Below are positions 26,323 to 34,183 of a stretch of DNA of 64,000 nt, piece after piece. Numbering within the stretch: position 1 is the first letter of the stretch; each line of letters begins with the position of its first letter. This DNA comes from Deltaproteobacteria bacterium (GTDB taxonomy: Bacteria; Myxococcota; Kuafuiibacteriia; Kuafuiibacteriales; Kuafuiibacteriaceae): the NCBI GenBank assembly GCA_020632995.1, contig JACKEN010000003.1:606960-670959 (forward strand). Reading direction: 5' to 3'. Made by a program: the position numbers and the translations under genes. The notes below the pieces were generated by a model, which was not told the origin of the DNA, searched no databases, and saw only the letters and a list, made by a program, of their open reading frames with translations.

Positions 26323-27075
26323 ATGCGGCAAGAACGGCTCATTCGCTCAACCACCCTTGCTCTGGCCCTCCTGCTGCCGGTGACCACCGGCTGCGTGGCG
26401 GAGTGGCACGACGACGGCGACGGCTGGTGGCACGACGACCCGTGGGAGCAGTGCGACTGGGACGAGGAGTGGGACCCGGTGGCCTGCGAGTGCGTCCCCG
26501 ACAGCTCGAACACGAACAACAACAACAACGGGTCGAACAACAACAACAACAGCTCGAACAACAACAACAGCTCGAACAACAACAACAGCTCGAACAACAA
26601 CAACAGCTCGAACAACAACAACAACAACAACAACCCGAACCCGAACTGCCCGGACCCGATGTCCGCGATCTACCTGTCGACCGACGCGGGCGTCTGCTCG
26701 ATGATCGAGTTCACCTGCCCCGAGGGCTTCGAGAGCTTCTCGCTCGAGGGCTGCGGCTGCGGCTGTGACGAGGTGGCGGCGCTCGACCCGTGCCCGGATC
26801 TAACCGACCCGTCCGTGCTCCTCGTGAGCACCGACGCCCAGGTGTGCGGCAAGGTGGAGTTCCAGTGCCCCGAGGGCAACGAGCAGTTCCACGCGAGCTG
26901 TGGCTGCGGCTGCATCGAGCCCCCGCCCGAGCCGCAGTGCCCGGATATCAACGACCCCACCGTGCACTACCTGAACACCGACCCCGCGGTGTGCGCGGTC
27001 ATCACCTTCAGCTGCAACGCAGGCTGCATCCAGTTCAACAACGAGTGCGGCTGCGGCTGCATCGAGCCTCAGTAG
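26323..27075 (+). CDS. Lipoprotein with poly-Asn linker and three Cys-rich repeats
   Basis: The 250-residue product has a lipoprotein signal (LALLLPVTTGC, Cys26), a short acidic Trp/His-rich part, a linker of about 47 residues made almost only of Asn and Ser, then three repeats of about 45 residues. Each repeat holds CP..xDP, STDA.VC or NTDPAVC, F.C, and a closing CGCGC. The even Cys count suggests disulfide-bonded modules displayed outside the outer membrane on a flexible stalk. It follows the sigma/anti-sigma pair and may belong to their regulon. The binding partner is unknown. Confidence 0.8.
   Translation: MRQERLIRSTTLALALLLPVTTGCVAEWHDDGDGWWHDDPWEQCDWDEEWDPVACECVPDSSNTNNNNNGSNNNNNSSNNNNSSNNNNSSNNNNSSNNNNNNNNPNPNCPDPMSAIYLSTDAGVCSMIEFTCPEGFESFSLEGCGCGCDEVAALDPCPDLTDPSVLLVSTDAQVCGKVEFQCPEGNEQFHASCGCGCIEPPPEPQCPDINDPTVHYLNTDPAVCAVITFSCNAGCIQFNNECGCGCIEPQ
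26506..26641 (+). repeat. AAC-rich tandem repeat encoding an Asn/Ser linker
   Basis: The core is an 18-base unit (agctcg followed by four aac codons) repeated about four times and flanked by longer aac runs. It encodes SSNNNN units. The tract is far lower in GC than the rest of the window and is a likely site of copy-number variation by slippage. Because the units are multiples of three, length changes would keep the frame. Confidence 0.9.
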
Positions 27076-27093
27076 ACCTCCCAGGCCGGGTCC

Positions 27094-27140
27094 GGGGGGC
27101 GCAGCGGGCCGCGAGCCGCGGGCCCGAGGCTGCGCCCCCC
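27094..27140. terminator. Large inverted repeat between convergent genes
   Basis: GGGGGGCGCAGC at 27094-27105 pairs perfectly over 12 bases with GCTGCGCCCCCC at 27129-27140, and the loop holds a second stem (GGGCC / GGCCC). It lies between the stops of the lipoprotein gene (27075, plus strand) and the GntR gene (27159, minus strand), where a bidirectional terminator would be expected. No T-tract follows on either strand, so termination is inferred from structure and position. Confidence 0.5.
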
Positions 27141-27158
27141 GGGTCCCGCCGATGCGTC

Positions 27159-27776
27159 TCAGCCCATGCGGGCCAGCAGATGCTCGGCGGACTTGCGCAG
27201 GTGATCTTCCAGCACCGCGACCGCCTCGTAGGTCCCGCCCTTGCGGAGCAGCTCGACCATCCGGGCGTGATCAGCGAGCCAGCGCTTCTTCTTCGCGGGC
27301 AAGCTGGCGTAGGCGCTGATGTGGATCTGGCAAGTCTGGCGCAGCCGCTCGATCATCGTGATCTGTCGAGGCCGGCCGGCGAACGCGTAGAGGGTTCGGT
27401 GGAACTCCCACTCGCCCTGCGCCCACAGCGGGGTCGCAGCATCGAGATCGGACTTGCGGCGGACTCGCTCGATCTCGGTGAAGTCCTTGGGCTGGATCTT
27501 CTCGGCCGCGCGCGCCAGGCAGTCGCACTCGAGCAGGATCCGAAGGTCATAGATCTCCCTCACCTCGTCGGCAGACAGCGAGATCACGTAGGCGCCGCGG
27601 TTTGGGATGACCTCGACGAGCCCCTGGCCCGCGAGGTCGCGGAGCGCGTCGCGCACCGGGATGCGGCTGACCCCGAAGCGACCGGCGAGGGCGGGCTGTG
27701 AGAGCTCGGCGCCCGGCGGCAGGGCCCCCGAGAGGATGTCCTGCTTGAGCAGCGTCGCGATGTGTTCGGGGGTCAC
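27159..27776 (-). CDS. GntR-family transcriptional regulator (FCD subfamily)
   Basis: The 205-residue protein has an N-terminal winged helix (GAELSQPALAGRFGVSRIPVRDALRDLAGQGLV) and a helical FCD effector domain, which usually binds an organic acid with a metal through His residues. I prefer the GTG at 27776 (VTPEHIATLL). The longer ATG at 27809 lies inside a perfect palindrome that is probably its own operator and has no ribosome site. It is divergent from the OsmC and PaiB-like genes, which it probably represses. Confidence 0.88.
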   Translation of the reverse strand: MTPEHIATLLKQDILSGALPPGAELSQPALAGRFGVSRIPVRDALRDLAGQGLVEVIPNRGAYVISLSADEVREIYDLRILLECDCLARAAEKIQPKDFTEIERVRRKSDLDAATPLWAQGEWEFHRTLYAFAGRPRQITMIERLRQTCQIHISAYASLPAKKKRWLADHARMVELLRKGGTYEAVAVLEDHLRKSAEHLLARMG

Positions 27777-27800
27777 GGGTTGCGGGCCTCGGCGGTCATG

Positions 27801-27816
27801 TGTATACATGTATACA
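27801..27816. promoter_or_regulatory. Perfect 16-base palindrome, likely GntR operator
   Basis: TGTATACATGTATACA is a perfect palindrome and strikingly AT-rich for this genome. It lies between the divergent GntR gene and the OsmC gene. FCD-type GntR regulators usually bind short palindromes of this kind (TNGTNNNACNA-like), so it is the natural operator controlling both directions. Confidence 0.75.
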
Positions 27817-27831
27817 TTGACGGGGGTCGAT

Positions 27832-28299
27832 GTGAAGCACGATACGTTCCGAGCGAAGACGGTGTGGACCGGTGACCGAGGTGAGGGAACCCGCAGCTAC
27901 CGCGGCTACGATCGCACCTGGCAGATCGTCACCCCCGGGAAGCCGCAGGTGGAGTGTTCGAACGACCCCGCCCTGGGCGGCGACCCCGCGAAGCACAACC
28001 CGGAGGACCTGCTCATCGCCAGCCTCTCGGCCTGCCACATGCTCTGGTACCTCCACCTCGCCCACAAGGCCGGGATCGTCGTGCGCGGCTACGAGGACGA
28101 GCCCGTCGGCCAGGGAGAGACCGGCCCGCGCGGTGAGGGGCGCTTCGTCGAGGCCGTGCTCCGGCCGACCATCAAGGTAGAGGCCGGAGCGGACCTGGCG
28201 GTGGCAGACGCCATCCACCACGAGGTCCACGAGTACTGCTTCATCGCCCGCTCGGTGAACTTCCCCGTCCGCTACGAGGCTACCTATGTCGAGGTCTGA
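27832..28299 (+). CDS. OsmC-family peroxide-detoxifying protein
   Basis: I choose the GTG at 27832, five bases after GGGGG; it gives a 155-residue protein that starts VKHDTFRAKTVWTGDRGEGT, as family members do. An upstream TTG at 27817 is the alternative. OsmC/Ohr proteins reduce organic hydroperoxides with a peroxidatic and a resolving Cys. Here LSACHMLWYLHLA carries the Cys of the second helix, and CFIA near the C-terminus carries another. The protein resembles the subgroup with GDPAKHNPEDLL. It is co-directional with the PaiB-like gene 15 bases downstream and divergent from the GntR regulator. Confidence 0.87.
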   Translation: MKHDTFRAKTVWTGDRGEGTRSYRGYDRTWQIVTPGKPQVECSNDPALGGDPAKHNPEDLLIASLSACHMLWYLHLAHKAGIVVRGYEDEPVGQGETGPRGEGRFVEAVLRPTIKVEAGADLAVADAIHHEVHEYCFIARSVNFPVRYEATYVEV

Positions 28300-28314
28300 A
28301 GGGAGCGGTGGGCG

Positions 28315-28965
28315 ATGAGCTACCCGCCGCGACCCTATCGCGTCGAAGACCCCGATGCCGCCGTCGCGCTGATGCGTGAGTTTCCGTTCGCGCACCTCAT
28401 CACCGCGTCGGGAGGTTTGCGCGCGACGCGAGTCCCGTTCGTGGTCGACTGCGAAGCTGGCCGCCCGGTCCGCCTGCGCTGTCACCTCGATGCTCGCAAC
28501 CCGCAGGCCGGGACGATCGACGGCACCGAGGTCCTGGTCGCCTTCTCCGGCCCCGCCGCCTACGTCTCACCCAACTGGCGCGCCGACACGAGCAAGGGCG
28601 GCACGTATGACTACGAGGAGGTCCAGGTCGGCGGCACCGCGCATACGGTCGACGACAGCGCCTTCTTCTTCCGGTTGATCGACGACCTCTCGGCCCTCAT
28701 CGAACCTCGCCATCGCGACATCGCCGACCACGCCGTGTGGCAGACGCCCATGGCGCCCGAGGGCCACATCGCGCGGCAGCTCCCGCTCGTCACCTGCTTC
28801 ACGGTCGAGATCGAGCAGGTGAGCATGGTGTCCAAGCTCCACCAGAACTTCCCGGACCGGGACCGGCGCTCGGTCGCCGAGCACCTCGCGCGCTCGGGCC
28901 GTGACGAGGTGCGCAGCGTCGGCGCACGCATCCGAGCCCTGCTCGGCACGCCCGAAGCGGAGTGA
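28315..28965 (+). CDS. PaiB-like FMN-binding protein
   Basis: The 216-residue protein fits the PaiB/FMN-binding split-barrel family: an N-terminal YPPRPYRVEDPDAAVALM, FPFAHLITASGG, FSGPAAYVSPNW and the C-terminal KLHQNFPDRDR. PaiB was described as a negative regulator in Bacillus, but many members are probably flavin enzymes. It is 15 bases after the OsmC gene and likely shares its promoter, so a role in the same stress or detoxification response is plausible. The substrate is unknown. Confidence 0.82.
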   Translation: MSYPPRPYRVEDPDAAVALMREFPFAHLITASGGLRATRVPFVVDCEAGRPVRLRCHLDARNPQAGTIDGTEVLVAFSGPAAYVSPNWRADTSKGGTYDYEEVQVGGTAHTVDDSAFFFRLIDDLSALIEPRHRDIADHAVWQTPMAPEGHIARQLPLVTCFTVEIEQVSMVSKLHQNFPDRDRRSVAEHLARSGRDEVRSVGARIRALLGTPEAE

Positions 28966-29015
28966 GGCGGGTCCCGCCGTTCGCCGGTTTGTGGTAAGCG
29001 CGAAGGCGCGCAGCC

Positions 29016-30341
29016 ATGGCCAGCCCCTCGCACCTCGAGACCCTGATCCGACGCGTGGAGGCCCACGCCCCGGCCTTCGGGCGCGCCGCCCCCGACATCA
29101 CCGCGATCTGTGCGCGAGCCCGCTCGGGTGACTACCGCGGGGTCCTCCAGAACACCCGGCTGGTGGTCGAGACGCTCCTGCGGGCGATCCTCGCCAACAA
29201 GAAGCAGACCCCGGGCAAGCAGACCCTGGAGCAGCTCGTCTCCAAGATGCAAGGTGAGTTGCCGACCGCGGTGGCGGTGCACGTGCGCACCATCCAGGCC
29301 TGGGGGAACGTGGGGGCTCACGATCACGGCGACGACCTCTTCGGCGGCGGCCTCGAGGTCACGGATCAGGAGGCGACCTCCGCCCTCACCGCGCTCGTCG
29401 CCATCCTGGACTGGTACCGGGGCGCCCACCTGCAGGACGCGCCGAGCGCGCCCGAGGCACCCGCGGTCGCGCCCAAGAAGGGCGTGGGGCTCGTGGTGGG
29501 CGCGGCGGTGGCGCTGGTGGCGGCGGCCGGCGTCGCGTACGCGGTGCTCGGCCGCACGCCCGAGCAGCCGCCGCCGACCCCGCCGCCGGTGGCCCAGGGG
29601 CTGGACTTCGGCCCCCTCGACGCCCTCTACCAGCAGCGGGGGCTGCCGCTCCCCGCCGAGTCCTGCCGCCCCAACCGGGCCGAGGACCTCGCGCCCCTGG
29701 TCGCGGCGGCCCCGCGCCTTATGGGCGGGGACCCGGGGACCAAGCGGCCCCAGGACGCGGAGGCCCTGAAGGCGCTCGAGGCGGTAGAGGAGGCCCGCCC
29801 TCCGGTGGGCGAGTACTGGCTCCTGCTCGCGCTCGCCCGCAGCTTCAACGGCGCCCCGGATGACGAGGTGCTCGCCGCCCTCACCGAGGGCCAGGCCCAC
29901 TGTGATGAGATGACCGAGCTCTACAACATGCAAGGCAAGTTGCTCTTCAAGGCGGGGGACGTGAAGGGCGCGGTCAAGGCCTTCAAGCGGGCGGTGGCGG
30001 TGGGGGAGGGCTACGGCGCCCCCCGGCTGAACCTCGCCCTCGCCTATGTCGAGGCCAAGGACCTCCCCCGCGCCCGGGTAACCTTCGATGAGCTGGTCCA
30101 GACCCTGCCGAAGTACGGGCCCGGTTACCGCGGCCGCGGCGCGTTCCGGCTCGGTCAGGGCGAGGTGGAGGGCGCGGTGGCGGACCTGCGCCAGGCCACC
30201 ACGCTCGACCCCGAGGACGGGCTCGGCCACCTGCTCCTCGGCCAGGCCCTCGCGGGGGCGAAGGACGCCGAGGGGGCGAAGGCCGCCTTCTGCCAGGCGA
30301 AGGCCCTCGGGGTCACCGCCGCCGCTGGCCTCTGCCCCTGA
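29016..30341 (+). CDS. Membrane-anchored TPR protein with DUF4145-like N-terminus
   Basis: The protein has 441 residues. The N-terminal 130 or so residues look like a DUF4145-type helical domain (RSGDYRGVLQNTRLVVETLLRAIL; HVRTIQAWGNVGAHDHGDD). A membrane helix follows near residues 155-175 (GVGLVVGAAVALVAAAGVAYAVL), then a Pro-rich spacer. Four or more tetratricopeptide repeats end the protein (LYNMQGKLLFKAGDVKGAVKAFKRAV; YRGRGAFRLGQGEVEGAVADL). It probably acts as a scaffold in the envelope. Its stop lies 3 bases from the stop of the convergent CsgG-like gene. Confidence 0.8.
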   Translation: MASPSHLETLIRRVEAHAPAFGRAAPDITAICARARSGDYRGVLQNTRLVVETLLRAILANKKQTPGKQTLEQLVSKMQGELPTAVAVHVRTIQAWGNVGAHDHGDDLFGGGLEVTDQEATSALTALVAILDWYRGAHLQDAPSAPEAPAVAPKKGVGLVVGAAVALVAAAGVAYAVLGRTPEQPPPTPPPVAQGLDFGPLDALYQQRGLPLPAESCRPNRAEDLAPLVAAAPRLMGGDPGTKRPQDAEALKALEAVEEARPPVGEYWLLLALARSFNGAPDDEVLAALTEGQAHCDEMTELYNMQGKLLFKAGDVKGAVKAFKRAVAVGEGYGAPRLNLALAYVEAKDLPRARVTFDELVQTLPKYGPGYRGRGAFRLGQGEVEGAVADLRQATTLDPEDGLGHLLLGQALAGAKDAEGAKAAFCQAKALGVTAAAGLCP

Positions 30342-30344
30342 CGG

Positions 30345-31064
30345 TCACTTCATCAGCGCGTTGAGGTCGAGCTGGGCGAGCGCGAAGTCGGGCTGCTCCT
30401 TCAGCACCTCCTTCATCTCGGCCTTGGCCCCGGCCTTGTCGCCCTTGTCCTTCTTGTCGAGCGCCTTGGCGTAGCGGAGGGCGGTCTTGGCCTTCAGCTT
30501 GGCCGGGGGCTTGGGAGCAGCGCGGCGCGGCGTCTTGGCGTCGCCCGCCGCGGTGGTGAGCTGGGAGTCGAGGATGGCGGCCAGCTCTCGGGACAGGCGC
30601 TGCTCGAGCTCCAGGAAGTCGTCCGGCTTGCCGTGAGCCCCGACCGAGCGCACCACCTCGCCGGTCTCCACCCGCACCACCCGAGCGTCCACCCGCAGGG
30701 TGCCCATCAGGTCGAAGTAGCCGCCCAGCACCAGGTAGCGGGCGCCCAGGAGCTTGCCGACCTTCTGGGCGGTGGCGGGGTCGACCTTGACGCTCTTGCT
30801 GAGCTCGAGCTCATCGAGCACGTCCTGGAGCCGGTCCCGCTCCACCAGGGTGTAGGCGTCCCCGGCCGGCAGATCGGAGATCAGCATCTGGGCCAGGCCC
30901 TTCCGGAGCAGGGCCATCTCCTCGTCCTTGCCCTGGTAGTCGAAGTACATCACCGCGACCGTCGGGGGTGCGGGGGGCGGGGCCCCGGCCAGGAGGGGGA
31001 CCATGAGGGCGAGGGCGGCTTCCAGCACGGCGCCATGATAGCCCACCCCGGGGGCCGCCTTCAT
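30345..31064 (-). CDS. CsgG-like exported protein
   Basis: The protein has 239 residues. After a hydrophobic N-terminus (ALALMVPLLAGAPPPA) it carries a CsgG/FlgO-like domain: TVAVMYFDYQGKDEEMALLRKGLAQMLISDL, YTLVERDRLQDVLDELEL, AQKVGKLLGARYLVLGGY and VDARVVRVETGEVV. Such proteins act at the outer membrane in secretion or surface assembly. The C-terminus is Lys/Ala-rich and ends in a TPR-like helix pair. No curli genes adjoin it. The start is uncertain: ATG 31064 (with a positively charged n-region) or GTG 31028. Confidence 0.75.
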   Translation of the reverse strand: MKAAPGVGYHGAVLEAALALMVPLLAGAPPPAPPTVAVMYFDYQGKDEEMALLRKGLAQMLISDLPAGDAYTLVERDRLQDVLDELELSKSVKVDPATAQKVGKLLGARYLVLGGYFDLMGTLRVDARVVRVETGEVVRSVGAHGKPDDFLELEQRLSRELAAILDSQLTTAAGDAKTPRRAAPKPPAKLKAKTALRYAKALDKKDKGDKAGAKAEMKEVLKEQPDFALAQLDLNALMK

Positions 31065-31294
31065 CGCCCTACCTGCGCTGCGGAAAGCTCGGCGGATCGG
31101 CTACAGCCGCTCATCTTCGCGAACTGGTGCCCGATTTGTCTTTTCAGCGTCACCTGGAGCAGTCACCCTGATGGAAGCTGTTCTCGGCGCGCCGTGTCGC
31201 AGGGGTAACACGTAACGGGTGCAGGGGCGTACCCGGGAGCAGGTATGGGTTGGCATTACCTTTGCTGATGTCAACCCCGGGGGAACGCAGAGCC

Positions 31295-32119
31295 ATGTCC
31301 GAAGAGCACTTGTGGGTAGTCTTGTATTCGGCGCCGGAGGACGGCCCGAAGTCTACGACCACCGCGCCGAGCGCGGTGCGCTGGGGGCGGCCGCACCTGC
31401 CGCGCGCCCTGCGCTGCGCGAACCGCATCGCCCCGTCCGAGCGGGTGCTGGTGGCGGTGCTCGAGCAGGAGGAGCCCTGGTGGTCCTCGGTCACCGGTGA
31501 CCTGCCCCGCGAGAACCTCGCCCAGCAGCCCCTCGACCGCGGCTCGGGCGTGGGCCTCCTGGTGACTCTGCTCGAGGTCGCGCAGCGCGACCCGGAGGCC
31601 GAGGTGGTGCTCTTCACCTCCGACGAGGTCTGCGTCGACGCGGCGGAGCTCGCGGCGCGGGGGCGCGCGCAGCTTGCCTTGCAGCCCGACCGCATCCACC
31701 TGGTGGGCCGCGCGCCGCGCCCCGAGGACAACGGCGGGAGCGTCTGGGTCGTGCCCGGTGGGCACGCCCGCGGTGACGTGGCGGGCCTCGTCTTCGGGCC
31801 CACCCGCGCCACCCGGAGCTACCTCGTGGAGCAGGGCGCCACCGTGGCCACCCCGGTGGTGGTGGGGCACGTGGGCCGCTTCCTCGAGCTCTTCCGTCGC
31901 GTGGCGCCGGGGCTCATCGGCCAGCTCGAAGACAGCGTCCTCGCCCAGACCGGGGTCGACGCCGACGCGCTGCACGAGGTCTACCCGTTCCTCGACGTCC
32001 TCGACTTCCACCGCGACGTCCTCGCGCGCTCCCCCGCCGCCCTCGCGGTGAGCGCGGTGGCCGCGCCGCCCCGCGTGGTCCCCGCCCCCGTCGACGCTGC
32101 CCCGCGCCTCGCCCTGTAG
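31295..32119 (+). CDS. Degenerate sugar-phosphate nucleotidyltransferase-like protein
   Basis: The 274-residue protein aligns by eye with mannose-1-phosphate guanylyltransferases: IAPSERVLVAVLE, LPRENLAQQPLDRGSGVGLLV, EAEVVLFTSDE (usual FPSDH) and VWVVPGG (usual GWIVPG). The nucleotide-binding GxGTRLxP...PK signature at the N-terminus is missing; the segment reads LWVVLYSAPEDGPKSTTTAP. It is therefore probably not an active transferase of the usual kind. I start at ATG 31295 because the longer ORF start at 31250 lacks a ribosome site and adds unconserved residues. It precedes the 5'-nucleotidase by 13 bases. Confidence 0.65.
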   Translation: MSEEHLWVVLYSAPEDGPKSTTTAPSAVRWGRPHLPRALRCANRIAPSERVLVAVLEQEEPWWSSVTGDLPRENLAQQPLDRGSGVGLLVTLLEVAQRDPEAEVVLFTSDEVCVDAAELAARGRAQLALQPDRIHLVGRAPRPEDNGGSVWVVPGGHARGDVAGLVFGPTRATRSYLVEQGATVATPVVVGHVGRFLELFRRVAPGLIGQLEDSVLAQTGVDADALHEVYPFLDVLDFHRDVLARSPAALAVSAVAAPPRVVPAPVDAAPRLAL

Positions 32120-32132
32120 TACAGAACACCGA

Positions 32133-33527
32133 GTGCCGCGCCGCATCTTCTGCAACCGCACCCTGAACTTCCGGGGGCTCCGCGCCATCGGCTACGACAT
32201 GGACTACACCCTGGTGCACTACCGGGTGGAGGACTGGGAGCGCCGCGCCTACGCCCACGTGACCCGCCTGCTCGAGGCCCAGGGCTGGCCGTTCGCGGGC
32301 CTGGAGTTCCGCCCCGAGCTGGCGGTGCGCGGGCTGGTGCTGGACCTCGAGCTCGGCAACGTGGTGAAGGCCAACCGCTTCGGCTACGTGAAGCACGCCT
32401 ACCACGGCACCCAGCCGCTCTCCTTCGAGACCCTGAAGGCGCACTACTCCCGGGTCACGGTGGATCTCGCGGAGCCCCGCTGGCAGTTCATGAACACCCT
32501 GTTCTCCATGTCGGAGGCGGTGATCTACATGCAGGCGGTAGACCTCTTGGACGCGGGCCGGCTCCCGCTCGGGCTCGGCTACCCGGAGGTCTACCGGGCG
32601 GTGCGCCAGACCGTGGATCGCGCGCACCTCGAGGGGCAGCTCAAGGCCGAGATCACCGAAGACCCGGAGCGCTTCGTGCACCTCGACGCCGAGACGCCGC
32701 TCGCGCTCCTCGATCAGCACCACGCGGGCAAGAAGCTCCTGCTCGTGACCAACTCGGAGTGGAGCTACACGAGCTTCATGATGAGCTACGCGTTCGATCG
32801 GTTCCTCGAGGGCCGCACCTGGCGCGATCTGTTCGACGTGGTGATCGTGGAGGCGCGCAAGCCTGCTTTCTTCACCGCCCAGAGCCCGCTGTTCGAGGTG
32901 GTCAACGACGACGGGCTCCTCCGCCCGGCCCGCGACGGGATGTCGACCGGCAAGGTCTACCTCGGCGGCACCGCGGCCGACGTGGAGCGCTACCTGGGGG
33001 CCGACGGCGACAGCATCCTCTACGTCGGCGATCACCTGTTCAGCGACGTGCACGTGTCGAAGAGCGTGCAGCGCTGGCGCACCGCGCTGGTGCTGCGTGA
33101 GCTGGAGTCGGAGCTCGAGGCGCTCGCCGCGTTCGAGGGGCAGCAGCGCGCCCTCGAGGCGCTGATGACCGAGAAGGAGGCGCTGGAGCTGGAGTCGGTG
33201 CAGCTGCGGGTGGCGATCCAGCGCCGGGAGCGCGGCTACGGCGGCGAGACGCGGCCGCTCGAGCAGCTCAGGGCCCAGCACGAGGCGCTGAAGGCCCAGG
33301 TGGCCGCCTTGGACGCCCAGGCCGCGCCGCTCGCCAAGGCCGCGAGCGAGGCGGGGAGCACCCACTGGGGCCTCTTGATGCGGGCGGGCAACGACAAGAG
33401 CCACCTCGCGCGCCAGGTGGAGCGCTACGCCGACATCTACATGGCCCGCGTGTCAGATTTCGCGGTGCATACGCCCTTCGCGTACCTGCGCTCGGCCCGC
33501 GGCAGCCTGCCCCACGACCCGGGGTAG
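32133..33527 (+). CDS. HAD-superfamily 5'-nucleotidase (cN-II type)
   Basis: The 464-residue protein matches the cytosolic purine 5'-nucleotidase family, which dephosphorylates nucleoside monophosphates such as IMP and GMP. HAD motif I is GYDMDYTLVHY (both Asp present), motif II is LLVTNSEWSYT and motif IV is YVGDHLFSDV. A C-terminal coiled-coil region follows (LEALAAFEGQQRALEALM). The GTG start lies 13 bases after the nucleotidyltransferase-like gene, so the two may be cotranscribed. The exact substrate is inferred from the family. Confidence 0.88.
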   Translation: MPRRIFCNRTLNFRGLRAIGYDMDYTLVHYRVEDWERRAYAHVTRLLEAQGWPFAGLEFRPELAVRGLVLDLELGNVVKANRFGYVKHAYHGTQPLSFETLKAHYSRVTVDLAEPRWQFMNTLFSMSEAVIYMQAVDLLDAGRLPLGLGYPEVYRAVRQTVDRAHLEGQLKAEITEDPERFVHLDAETPLALLDQHHAGKKLLLVTNSEWSYTSFMMSYAFDRFLEGRTWRDLFDVVIVEARKPAFFTAQSPLFEVVNDDGLLRPARDGMSTGKVYLGGTAADVERYLGADGDSILYVGDHLFSDVHVSKSVQRWRTALVLRELESELEALAAFEGQQRALEALMTEKEALELESVQLRVAIQRRERGYGGETRPLEQLRAQHEALKAQVAALDAQAAPLAKAASEAGSTHWGLLMRAGNDKSHLARQVERYADIYMARVSDFAVHTPFAYLRSARGSLPHDPG

Positions 33528-33607
33528 GGCCCTCCACATCTTTCGCCCCAAGGCCTTGCCTCAGACCTCACGGGTGTCTAACAGGAAGGCGACTGGAGGA
33601 CGACATC

Positions 33608-34183
33608 ATGGCCTTTACCCTTCCCGAGCTCCCCTATTCCAAGGACGCCCTGGCGCCCCACATCTCCGCGGAGACGCTGGAGTACCACCACGGCAAGCAT
33701 CACGCGAAGTACGTGGAGACGCTGAACAGCCTGACCGAGGGGACCGACAACGCGAACAAGAGCCTGGAGGAGCTGATCAAGAGCACCTCCGGCAAGCTCT
33801 TCAACCAGGCGGCCCAGGTGTGGAACCACACCTTCTACTGGAACTGCCTCTCCCCCAACGGCGGCGGCGCCCCCACCGGCAAGATCGCGGACGCCATCAA
33901 CGAGGCCTTCGGCAGCTTCGAGACCTTCAAGGAGAAGTTCAGCGCCGAGGCGGCGGGCCACTTCGGCTCGGGCTGGGCCTGGCTGGTGAAGGACGCGGCG
34001 GGCAAGCTCTCGATCGTGGGCTCCCACGACGCGGGCAACCCGATGACCTCGGGCCTCACCCCGGTGCTGACCTGCGACGTCTGGGAGCACGCCTACTACG
34101 TGGACTACCGGAACGCCCGCCCCAACTACATCGCGGCGTGGTGGAACCTGGTCAACTGGGACTTCGCGAACAAGAACCTGTAG
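33608..34183 (+). CDS. sodB: Iron superoxide dismutase
   Basis: The 191-residue protein is a standard Fe/Mn superoxide dismutase that converts superoxide to hydrogen peroxide and oxygen. Metal ligands are visible as His in EYHHGKHHAKYV, His in VWNHTFYWNC, and Asp and His in CDVWEHAYYVDY. The NHTFYWNCLSPNGGG segment and overall pattern favour iron over manganese. The ATG follows GGAGGACGACATC, a good ribosome site. Its 3' end overlaps the convergent membrane protein gene by 32 bases. Confidence 0.95.
   Translation: MAFTLPELPYSKDALAPHISAETLEYHHGKHHAKYVETLNSLTEGTDNANKSLEELIKSTSGKLFNQAAQVWNHTFYWNCLSPNGGGAPTGKIADAINEAFGSFETFKEKFSAEAAGHFGSGWAWLVKDAAGKLSIVGSHDAGNPMTSGLTPVLTCDVWEHAYYVDYRNARPNYIAAWWNLVNWDFANKNL

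Noticed and set aside
26506..26641. Regular repeats that could be mistaken for a CRISPR array
   Set aside because: The 18-base units are in-frame codons for an Asn/Ser linker inside a lipoprotein gene. There are no unique spacers and no cas genes.
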